From Erodium maritimum (lineage: Eukaryota > Streptophyta > Magnoliopsida > Geraniales > Geraniaceae): a stretch of DNA of 64,000 nucleotides. The notes under the pieces are model-generated. The model had not been told where the DNA came from, did no database searches, and was given only the letters and a program-made list of their open reading frames with translations. Positions 23,408 through 33,482 of this stretch are shown here, in pieces (positions within the stretch are counted from its first letter, which is position 1; each line of letters opens with the position of its first letter). Location of the stretch: the NCBI GenBank assembly GCA_963921825.1, contig OY997592.1:64438336-64502335 (forward strand). Reading direction: 5' to 3'. The translations under genes were made by a program, and so were the position numbers.

Positions 23408-23431
23408 ATGAACCCTGAACCCTCTCGGTGA
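23408..23431 (+). CDS. Seven-residue upstream ORF of the TMEM41-like gene
   Basis: ATG at 23408 followed by six sense codons and TGA at 23429-23431, ending 29 nt before the main start. It may dampen translation of the main frame; there is no evidence beyond its position in the presumed leader. Confidence 0.3.
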   Translation: MNPEPSR

Positions 23432-23460
23432 TAAGTTCGTCCAGTTACAAATACATGGTC

Positions 23461-25427
23461 ATGGCGGCCCCTCGGAATCTGATCGGCGACGGAGGAAGCA
23501 GATCAATGCGGGACGAAGAGAACGGTAGAGGGGATGAATCGCCCTCCGCCAAGCGCTCCAAATTCGACCGCTTTCCGCTCTCCCGGTGGGAGTTCGCCAC
23601 AGCTCTCTCTGTGTTTTTGGTCTTCACTACTGGCTTGTTCTGTGTCTACCTCACAATGCCCGCCGCACAGATCGGTAAAATCAGGCTGCCACGATCGATC
23701 TCGGATCTACGGATGCTCAAGTATGTCCCTTCCACATTTTTACTCTTTGACTTCTTCTCTTTTGTGTTAAGTTAATGCTGGATTGTAGTTTTGAGTGTTG
23801 TATGCGTGAGATGAAGCTAAAGTTTTGGTTTTTGTGCTGTTATTTTGTTACCAAGTGTTATGGTGTAAGCAAATTTTGTCTGAACACGGAAGGTTTCAGT
23901 TTTGAAGTTCAATTTAAGTTGGGTTTACTGTATTTGCTGCTATTTAAGTAGATGAATGAATTCTTTAGGCCAAATGAATGAATGCATAGAAATATCAATA
24001 TTTGATTGATCTAAGTTCCGTTTATGATTTGGGGAGAGTCTGTCAGGATGTTTGAATATACCTTGTGTGTACTTAAATTACAGATCCACACATATGCTCA
24101 TGTAGAAGATACAAACCGATACATGAGCATATGTGTGGATCTGTAATGATTTATGACACCTGAGGACAAGTCCGCGATGCTTCAGAGTCAATTGTCAAAG
24201 AACTACTTTTGATGGATTTTCAGGGACTAAGTTCCTTTTATTTAGAGACAATCTAATATATTCATCCATATACTTAGTATCAAGTTTCTATCACTTGGTC
24301 TAGAGTGTTTTTGCTTTTCTGTGGATGAATGATTCATCTTCACTCATCTTGCATATGCGACGTGCTTTCATTAAACTTTATATTTATTTCCTTGCTACAG
24401 AGAGAGCCTTGGGTCATATGCAAATGAGTATCCGGCCCAGTTCATTCTAGGTTATTGTTCTACTTACATCTTCATGCAGACATTTATGATTCCCGGAACC
24501 ATTTTCATGTCACTCCTAGCTGGAGCTCTTTTCGGTGTTATAAGAGGCCTTGTCTTAGTTGTCTGCAATGCCACAGCCGGAGCATCATCTTGCTTTTTCT
24601 TGTCTAAATTAATTGGCAGGCCTTTGGTCACTTGGTTGTGGCCTGATAAGTTGCGATTCTTCCAGGCAGAGGTATACTTGATTTACTCATCATATTTTAT
24701 TGTTTAGCTTCACTTTTATATGCGAAGTTCATAATCTATCCAACTTGTTTGTCGTACCTTTAGAGTATTGCATTAATGCCAATTTCTGTATATTCAGATT
24801 GCCAAGCGTAGGGAAAAGCTGCTAAATTACATGCTCTTTTTGAGGATAACACCAACATTGCCCAATCTTTTTATCAATTTGGCATCTCCAATTGTGGATA
24901 TACCGTTTCATGTTTTCTTTACGGCTACTTTTATTGGTCTTATTCCAGCCTCCTACATCACTGTCCGGGTAATATGTTCCTTCTCCTGTCGTTTCACTCA
25001 CTGATGTTTTTTTGTATTTGTACTAGGCACTACATTTGCTTTTGCTCTCTTTTTTTCCGTGTGAAATGTTGATCATGCTAACATAGATAGTTTTGATATG
25101 TTTTGTGTTCCTTTCAAATTTTCCTTCTTGCAGTTGCAACACTACATGATTACTTGAAATTCCATATTTGTCTAGTCTTTTGTTCTAGGTCTTTTATAGG
25201 TGTCTGAGGTTTGTATGAACTTAATTGTGCTGTGTATATATTGCTCTTTTCTTACATTTTGAAGATTTTAACTGACATGTGATCATTATCACCAGGCTGG
25301 TCTTGCACTAGGAGACCTCAACTCGGTGAAGGAACTATATGATTTTAAAACATTGTCCATTCTTTTTCTTATTGGGGCAATCATCATCTTGCCAACCCTC
25401 CTGAAGAAGAAGCAAATTTATGAATAG
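23461..25427 (+). CDS. VTT/DedA-domain ER membrane protein (TMEM41B/KMS-like)
   Basis: Four exons, 23461-23720, 24401-24671, 24798-24968 and 25296-25427, give 277 residues with GT-AG introns and continuous phase. The N-terminal 40 residues are hydrophilic (RDEENGRGDESPSAKRSKFD). A membrane segment follows (FATALSVFLVFTTGLFCVYL), then ILGYCSTYIFMQTF and the conserved VTT/SNARE-associated-Golgi core with MIPGTIFMSLLAGALFG and the LRITPTLPNLFIN motif, and two more membrane segments ending at LLKKKQIYE. The family (human TMEM41B and VMP1, plant KMS1/KMS2) acts in the ER membrane as lipid scramblases, and KMS1/2 are linked to early secretory traffic. ATGGCGG at 23461 has the better start context; an in-frame ATG two codons earlier (23455) is possible. 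The gene converges on plastid RPL21, with 385 bp between stop codons. Confidence 0.93.
24077..24147. repeat. Perfect 28-bp inverted repeat in intron 1
   Basis: The arms 24077-24104 and 24120-24147 are exactly complementary, separated by a 15-nt spacer (GAAGATACAAACCGA). The repeat lies in the first intron of the TMEM41-like gene. It has no target duplication and no relation to the MITEs here. In RNA it would form a long perfect hairpin. Confidence 0.95.
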
Positions 25428-25812
25428 ATGCCGTTTCTTCACCAAGGCAGAACTGAGTTGCTAGAAACAGTTGAATCGGGTTTTCCATTTGTTGTTATAC
25501 TCATAGGACGGTGATGATGATATATCTATGTATCTTATACAACCACATGAAAAATGAAACTTAGAAATTGTAGTTTCTCCTATTATTTTCATGCATCTGT
25601 ATACTATTTTCCTTTTGTAACTAATATTGAATTCTGAATTTATCCTCCACTATGTACCTTTCAGGAGATTAAAGAAAGAAAATAATATTACTGAGAACAC
25701 ATGTCTGCTTACATTAAGTTTGAGCATTTCAAAATCCTAGATAAGAACAAACAAATTGACAAATACTCGATACAAGAAGTGAAATGTAAAGCCGGTCAGC
25801 CATGAAAGCACA
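25428..25812. other. Convergent 3' flanks of the two genes
   Basis: AT-rich sequence between opposing stop codons. It probably holds both 3' untranslated regions and polyadenylation signals; candidates such as AATATT and AATAAT are too common here to assign. Confidence 0.5.
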
Positions 25813-27820
25813 TTACTTTGGGTTTTCAAGCGTTGAGAGTTTGAAGTCCTCATATCCTGTAATGGCCATAATCCTTATCCGTGTATTGGGCTGTACAATT
25901 CAGTCACAAGCACACACATAAGCATCATGGAGTAGAGAAATAACATGGAAATGTCAAGATTGTTCAAACTTCAATGAAATTGTTAAGCACCTGTCTGTGA
26001 CCAATGTTTCTTTTGTAGTTCTTCTTCCTTTTGTACTTGTACACAATTACTTTGGAATTTAGCCCCTGCACGAAGTAGACACGGTTGGTAAAAAAAACAA
26101 ATAATCGTGTAAAAAGAAGAGGTAAATTTTCAGCACAAAAATGGATTGAAGATTCAGTATATAAAAGCTACCTGCTCTTCGACTACAGCGTGCACTACAG
26201 CATTAGTTACCACTGGTGCACCGATGTATGTGCCTGCTTTGGTGCCTACCAGCAGCACTTTGTTCAGAACAATCTGCATATAAACAACAGCATAGAGAGA
26301 TGAACTGTATCAGCACAATACAATCACCAAGTTACAGATAGATTTAATCATGTTTTCAATGTTCTGATACCCGTTGCTTTTTTTGGTTAATTTTACACGA
26401 TCAATATGATTTTTTGAGGGGACGGTGCAGTTAAATGTCTTGAATCTTGGGATAATTATTTGCACATATTATATTTCAGAACTGCCCCAAGTTTTCAACT
26501 AAAGAATTAAGTTATTTTCATTGTGATGACATTGGGACCTTGAGGCACAACCCTATGAGTTTAACAAAGCAAAAGCTACATATATCATGATATGCAAGTA
26601 TAAGCAAAAGTGTAGTGCAAGAGCATCACATTGTACATCTCATGCCCACAGAATGTCTATTCAAATGCAACTATTCACAAGCTAGACTTAATTTCATCAA
26701 AAACATCATTGGCAGTCACAGTGTGAACAACTTCATGTCAGAATTTCAGAATGACCAAATTATGAAGAAAAATGAAGATTGAAAATCTCACAGCTACAAT
26801 TTGTCACAGAGATTAGAAAGTAACCAATTTACAAAAGCAACACATGCCATCATAACAAGAGAAAACCTCACCTTGTCATTGACATTAGCTCCTTTAAGTC
26901 TCTGGGTGGTAATAAACCGACCGGGGAAAACAATGTATTGGCGGGACCCAATCTGCACAAAGCCAGGGCACACCATTCCAGATCAGTGAAAATGTAAAGG
27001 AACAACAAGCATATAATTTCAGAAGTAACCATCATATAACCCCAAAAAAGTTGGTGTAAACTCACCTAAATAGTAACACAGGATATAATTTGGTATAACA
27101 ATATATTCCTCTAACAATACTATTAAGGATATGCCAGATTGATAACCACCCAATTACATTGAAAACATATATAATTTAATAGAGATTTGGGTGGCAAAAA
27201 ACATGAATTGCACTTAAACATGGCATAGAAGACCACAAACATCACTCAAAAAGCATAAACTTACAGTGCCATACAGTAATACTACCATTTTCATGTCCTC
27301 AAACTACTCCACCCAAGAAAAAGAGAGTAAAAACCCCCACTTTTGGATAGCTAAATCCTCCAAGACCAAAACATAACTTCCAAGAGCACCGTTAAAGAAA
27401 AACCCAATTGGGCAATCCGAAAATTACTCGAAGAATCATAAAAAAGGAACTAAATTGACTAGCAATGCTCTAAACAATAAGACAGAAAAATTCACCACTG
27501 ACCATAACAATAGCGAAAATCTCTTCACGCTTGGGCTTTTCCTTGGGGACCTCAGCGACCAGTGCGGTCTCAGCCACAGGCTCGGGCACGGACCCAGCAG
27601 GTTCGGCTTCGACCACGGCAGCTTCCGACTCGGACGATTTGGGTGCAGGAAGAATTGCGGGGCGCGAAGAGACAAACGGAGAAAATGGGAGTTTGTGAGG
27701 GGCGAGGGAAGGGAAGCTGAGAGTGGAAGCAGCGAAATTGAAAGATGGGTTGAGCTTTTGGGAGATTCTGCAATGGGCTGTGAGCGAAGCGCACAGAGAA
27801 ATGGTCGTGGAGGCCGCCAT
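25813..27820 (-). CDS. RPL21: Plastid 50S ribosomal protein L21 (bL21c), nuclear-encoded
   Basis: Five exons on the minus strand, 27820-27503, 26952-26872, 26273-26172, 26065-25991 and 25890-25813, encode 217 residues. Every junction is GT-AG and phase 0. Residues 1-55 form a Ser/Ala/Pro-rich chloroplast transit peptide (MAASTTISLCASLTAHCR). An acidic spacer precedes the bL21 domain, with IGSRQYIVFPGRFI, TQRLKGANVNDK, VLLVGTKAGTYIG, then the rRNA-binding basic tail YKRKKNYKRNIGHRQPNTRI. The mature protein binds 23S rRNA in the large subunit of the plastid ribosome. Length and order agree with the Arabidopsis plastid protein as I know it. A TATAAAG at 27880-27874, about 55 bp before the start codon, suits a housekeeping promoter. 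Confidence 0.95.
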
Positions 27821-27873
27821 TTTTGGTTGCTCTCAGAGCTCCAAAAGGATGCTCCTCGGCTCTTGGTCGATTT

Positions 27874-27880
27874 CTTTATA
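27874..27880 (-). promoter_or_regulatory. Candidate TATA box of plastid RPL21
   Basis: TATAAAG on the minus strand, 54 bp upstream of the ATG, leaving room for a leader of about 25 nt. Confidence 0.45.
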
Positions 27881-28012
27881 ACTAAGTGTCCCGAATTTGA
27901 GAGGCTTATCCTATCTTGTTCTGTTGAATGACCACTGTACCCTTGACATTTGCATTATAACCGGTTAGCTCATTAGGCGATGTCAAAGTAATGGTTTAAT
28001 CTAACAACACAA

Positions 28013-28710
28013 CAATATAATTTCTAGGAAGCAAAGAGGAAGAGGAAGCAAATTCCTGGCCGTGTCTCTTTCTTTTCTTTTTGCTCTTACTTGACATGTT
28101 ATGATGCATATTGTCGTATAATATCACGACCAGTTAAGGAGAAGGCTGGTCGGCATAAAGGGCGTGCTCATCGAAGCAAGTCGGCAACGGTGAAATCTAG
28201 GATGGTTGTAGAGAAGGTTGGAACCGACGTTGTTATTGTACAGGACTCCAATCCGATTGAGGCGTCTTCGTCCGGTGTTATCAAATCTCCGGCGATCAAA
28301 CTTCTCTCAAAAAACAAAGTATCCTCCGAAACGTAAGAGTCAGCCTCCTGATCATTATCAGATTATTACACTACTAAGCTTAAATCAAGAGCACGCTCTC
28401 TGAGTCGTGAAAAATCGTCAATCTTGTTGACGTTTGGACACAGGTCACGCAAGCTCGTCAAGCTCATCCAGATCTTCCTGCTTAAACGAAGGCGACCGAT
28501 GAGACTTCGGAAGGCGATGAGTGGGTCACCGATGAGGGTTGAATTAGTCTCGCTTGTTTTTGTTCTAGTTTGGACTTGTAGTAATCTATTTCCGGGCTTT
28601 GACCCTTTAGCTGTTTTGTAATCGTTGCAACTCTGTAGTAATGGTCTTCTCGGACTCAGACTCTTTCCCTTTCCTTATTTAGATAGGGTTTTTAAATTAA
28701 AAAAAATCGT
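28013..28710 (+). other. Uncharacterised retroposon-like or gene fragment
   Basis: A plus-strand frame at 28091-28336 reads basic, then acidic (ATVKSRMVVEKVGTDVVIVQ) with no known domain. A second stretch around 28500 reads an acidic tail of the sort seen at the end of LINE ORF1 relics (compare 44025-44213). The segment ends near AAATTAAAAAAAAT at about 28695-28708, a possible poly-A. I do not recognise a function. It begins about 190 bp upstream of the RPL21 start codon. Confidence 0.3.
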
Positions 28711-28870
28711 GCTAATATGGTGGCTTTCCTCCTTCCATCTCCAGACTTTACCTTTTCTGTTGCTGAGGGAGGATTCTTTTCTTGTGTTATGCAAATCTAT
28801 GTACTCCATACGATCTGGTTTGGAAGTTTGAATCATGTGCTTAACAGATCTTGGTGGCTGTTGGATCCTT

Positions 28871-30404
28871 TTTTTTATCAGCAATTTTTTTATAAATACC
28901 CAATGTTTTTAAACTGAACACAAAGGCGAGGGTAAACCCTCATTACAAACCTGAGCGTGTCAAACCGGCACCTCTAAACAGTACAAACATCCTATAAAAT
29001 GGGAACTAATCTGGTCTGTAAACCCTAATTTGTCTAACATGAAGAGCACAACCATCCTACAAGGATAGAACAACCAGGTAATACCCAACAAGGGGTAAAC
29101 CGAACATCCCTACACATGGTACAAAGGCCTACACTTTAGAATACAACAATGAAGCAATAATAGGCCAAACCAAGGATTGAGACGCAGCTCATCCAAAACA
29201 AACACACATAAAAAATAAAATGCCAACCAGGGCAACAACACTCTACAACAACGAAAATAAAACAGTTGAAAAACAGTCTTCGAACCAAAGTTTAACCAAC
29301 ATGAAGCCCAAAAGCACAGCTCCAACAAAGACCAAGTACCTCGAACCGATCTGAAGCTGGACAGGGAGCTCTGAAGAGCGTCCCACCTGCACCACATCCC
29401 ACACCCACCAAATCTACCAACACCCCAAAAAGAGGGCTGCTAGAATAAACTCACCCCCACCCCGGTGAACCCGATCAGACCCCCCAAGATCCACATCCTT
29501 AATTCTTCGATGTGCCATTAGGAAAAACACTTAAAGTAGGTCAACATCATCACTTGGGCCTCGACCATAGAAATGGGCCGAGAAACAGAAGAAAAAGCAA
29601 AGGAGTGAAGAGAAGAAGGACCAGATTAAACACAGGGAAATGGAAGAATTAAAGGCCAAATCTTCCTCTCTCAGATCTAAAATCGAGACCTCGTCGGTGG
29701 CCAGCATCAAACCGACGACCACAAGGGGAGAGATCAAGTTCAAGGAAAACGAGAAAGCAAATCTAGCGAGGTAGGAGGAGGGTGAATATGCAAGTAGAGA
29801 ACCGAACCTTACTGGTAACAGACGATCTCGCAGCAGCCTCGGCCAAAAGTAGATTGCTTCTGTGAAACCCGAACAAAGCTTCAAACCGTCGAAAACGGAG
29901 GGCTCCCACCCTCACCTCTGCTTCTTCAAAACCAAGGCCAAAACGACCCAACCCCTCGCCAGAGGCTACGCTCCGATGAGGCTCGAAAACCACCGATAAA
30001 CGATGAAGCCAAACAGGGGATCTGGGCTCGGCGACCACACCACATCGAAGCACGAAACCCTGAGGAAAAAGGAGCAAATCGGAGGTCGAAAGGGTCAGAT
30101 CTGCGTCATCCACATCTAGAATCGGAGAGGAAAAATGTCTCACTAATAGATATGAAGAAGCCGACCCCGATGGTGAAGTCACCACTACGCCGGAGTGAAA
30201 ACAAAACTGAAGGTAAAAAAAGAAAAGAGGTCGGAGAGGGGAAGGGAAGGTGTCACCGGCGTCGTCGCTGGCTCCGAATGAAACCATATTCGACGCCGGT
30301 GACGACGATGAATAAGAAGATCTAGGGTTTGGTTGAAAAGTTAGAGAGAGAGGAGATGATTTTTTTAGAGAGAGAGGGGATTATATATGATGAGGATGAT
30401 TGGT
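28871..30404 (-). mobile_element. 1.5-kb non-autonomous retroposon (copy F)
   Basis: A 12-bp duplication, TGTTGGATCCTT, lies at 28859-28870 and 30405-30416. The plus-strand left end is a T-run followed by ATCAGCAATTTTTTT, so the 3' end is on the left and the element is on the minus strand. Its last 80 bp resemble the tail of the RRM-type LINE at 49903. The 5' half is GC-rich and opens minus frames (30287-29763, 29884-29531) without recognisable domains. It therefore appears to be a passenger using that LINE's machinery. Confidence 0.8.
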
Positions 30405-30549
30405 TGTTGGATCCTTGGTGTGAGCTATTAGTTATGTTAATAAGACCAAAATCTGTAACTCTAGAATCGAGTTACAGAATCTGTAACAAATGGGTCTGAG
30501 TGTGAAAACGCTATGGGTGAGGAATTGGGAATCGATGGAGGAGATGGAG

Positions 30550-30815
30550 TGAACAAAAGAAAAAAAATGATTTAAAAAAAAGAAGAGAATTAAAAAAAAT
30601 TGAAGACTGATTTTTAGATAAAAAACCGATTTAAAATTTATAATTTTTATTAAAACAACTGCTTTTTATTAAAAAAAACAGATTTAAAATAAAAACTGAT
30701 TTTTTTTAAAGTATAAAATCTGTTTTTTTTTAAATAAAGTTGATTTTTAAATAAAACATTGATTTTTTTAAAAGAAAAACTGATTTTTTTTAAATAGAAA
30801 ACAGATTTTTGAAAT
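30550..30815. repeat. AT-rich imperfect repeat of GATTTTTTTTAAA-like units
   Basis: About ten diverged units of the form ACTGATTTTTTTTAAA alternate with A-runs. It looks like an expanded low-complexity tract, not a gene. Confidence 0.7.
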
Positions 30816-31299
30816 TCAATGGCATGTGTATGAAAATTTGAGTGTTGGGGAGGGGTACTTTGGACTTTTTAATGTTTTGGATGGAAAATAGACAGAAACT
30901 AAGGCGGGCACTAAGTTCAAACAAAATGTTTCGTTTGGGTACAAATGTGTCACAAAGTTTGGTTGTGTACTCGGATGAAAACCAAGTATTTTTAGAGTAT
31001 TCGGATGATAATAACCCCAAAAATAAATCTAACAACACAATAATAAATGAAGGTTTTCACAATGAGTAACTACTCCAACATAAAATGACGATTCAGTTGG
31101 ACGATTTTAGACCGTAAATATACCTCTTGCTTACTTGATCATATAGAAATATATCAGTGAGTTGAAATATGGTTTGATCTGTTAGGGGGACAAGATTGTT
31201 TGTATAAGAAATGGAATAAAGCCACCAGATGGTCATCAAAACGCAGTCGAGGAGAAATAGGTACGAAGTCGAAGCGGTGAGTTTGGACGAACAATTGCC

Positions 31300-32850
31300 C
31301 CTACCCGAACTAGACAGTGTGTTTTAGCGAAGCATTTACAAGCCTACTGACATTCTGAGAATTAACTCTCAGAATGGCACGATAGGCGTATCGGTTGTCA
31401 AGTAGTAATCAGGATTTAGTTCGAATTATCGTACCCAAGGGAGTAGTAGGCAAGCACTTTGGTTAATTAATTCAATGGTCAAGCTATTCCTAGAATGGTG
31501 TTTGGTTTTGTTCTCAAAAATGTAACGGTTCCCTGTAAATAATAAGCAATATAAGTGATCCGAGAATAAAACACAAAATTCCATATGGGGTGTAATCAGA
31601 GATTTAAATCGATCTAGGACATTAACAGAGTTCGAATGTGATGAACAACTTAATAGAGGTCGGCATACATTTGCAACTAATACTATTCCAAGGACAACGA
31701 GAATTCTCTAAGTATAGTCCTAACCATCTTTCGATCGTATTAGGACCCTAATATACTCAGTCCACCTAATTATCTCTAATCTAGGTGTAGAGCGGTATAT
31801 AGCATTATAATATGTGAATTCCTCTAACTTTCGGGTTTTACACCTATAGCTATTGCACTCGTGTCAGTCTAGCCATATTTTAGCCTAGATTGAAACCCGA
31901 GTTATCCAATTCCTTTTTCCTCTTTTAACCTCATTTCTCAATTGTTGGTTAACAAAATTTAATCATACATGTACGTGATCAAGGCAATGTAGCATTACGA
32001 ACGGAAATGAATGAACACTTTTTAAATATTAGTTTAACAAATGCATAACCAAATATGTTAATTCAATTCATCACATCCTTACCCCTAGTCCTAGATCAAT
32101 AAGGTTTTAGTTCACAGCAGAAGAATAAGAACACAAGGAGATGAATAAAATATTGAATTTCATATTATTCAATAAGAGAATACGATTATCAAGTCTTAAT
32201 CCAAACTTTACAAAACCTTTTGTGTTCTAATCTCTGCTCTTGATCCTCTCTCCAAGTTCTCCAAGCTTCCAAGTTCTCCAAAGGCGACTCTTTTCTCTCC
32301 AAAAACGTGATCCTCGTTCTCTTGGCCCTAATTTTACTTAAATAGGGCTTCAAAAATGCAGGCCTAGAAGGGGGTCTGACGCGCGCCGCCCGGAGCGTGG
32401 CACGGAACTGGCCATAGACCGGCCTGTTATGAAGCACGAAACGTGCCTTGGTCTGGGTCAGAACAGAGAGCTCGGAGCCTTGGCTCCTCTTCGGCGCCCA
32501 GAACGGGTTGGTGACCGGGCCTTAACGCCGCTTGGAAAGGGCCTGGTACCGGCCTGAATTACCTGCATGGAACGTGTTGCTAAGAGGGTCCGAGCAGAGA
32601 GTTTGACAGTCTCACTCATGGTTCGGGTTTCTGTCCTACGGCTGCCTTGGCTTCTTAATTCTGATCATTTTAGCGTTAAATGCCCTTGTTTTGCTCTGGA
32701 TACTTGAAAACTCTAAAACCAGGGCCCAATGTACAAAAGGAGGAAGAAATGCATTAAAACAACCTAATCCCGGGACCCAAAAGCTTAAGATGTGGACTTA
32801 CAAACATCGAAAACCGATGCATTTTGCGTCCACATCACCTACCAAGGTAT
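31300..32850. mobile_element. Non-coding LTR-retrotransposon-like block
   Basis: The sequence has the character of plant gypsy (Tat/Athila-like) terminal or leader sequence: the phrase GTAATCAGGATTTAGTTCGA, a run of unspliced non-coding text, a GGCGTGTC/GTGGCACGGAACTG-like section at about 32370-32580, and a closing CATTTTGCGTCCACATCA at 32818-32835. A perfect 9-bp hairpin occurs at 31352-31375. I found no gag or pol and could not fix the ends, so the call is an inference. Minus-strand frame 32437-32189 is not supported as a gene. Confidence 0.35.
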
Positions 32851-33482
32851 GAACGCCGATTAAGATTTCGACTAGTCAATTAAAATTCATATCAAGTATC
32901 GCGACACGTCAATATTTGATCTTTCTTAATCGAGACCGACTCTAGTGTCATTGAAAACTATAGAAATAAGCGAACAGTTGATTGCAAAATACGACGGATT
33001 AGACAACAGTTGAAGGTGCAACACAAAGAAACACCAGGGGGGTCAACTAAATCTATATCTACTAATGCATGTGTTTTAACTGCTAAATGTGTTTTTGTCT
33101 TCATGTGTTTTAATGTTGAATATCAGATTATCTATAATTGAGTCCTTGATCATATATAGTGAATGATTCTCAAACAAGATCATGTTTTCAAATCGAGGAC
33201 GTTAGCTTGCGCTTATAAACAAACCATACCTTTACCATAGTGGCCTTTTAGATGCGAGAGGGTGCACCTTTTCGGAATGTTTGTTGGAAAGTAAGGATCA
33301 AACGATCTTTTCATGAGAAGATGAATATTTTGAGATACAATAAAATTAAAGGAAATCAACATTAAGGCATCTACATTAGCAAATGTTCGACTTAACAAAC
33401 TTAGAGGAAACTAACATCAACAAAAACACTAACCCATCTACGTAGCACTAAACATACATAGTGCTCCTCATTTAGGTGATGG

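Noticed and set aside
31300..32850. Complete LTR retrotransposon
   Set aside because: No gag, pol, primer-binding site or matching pair of ends could be found, so only a non-coding, LTR-like block is reported.
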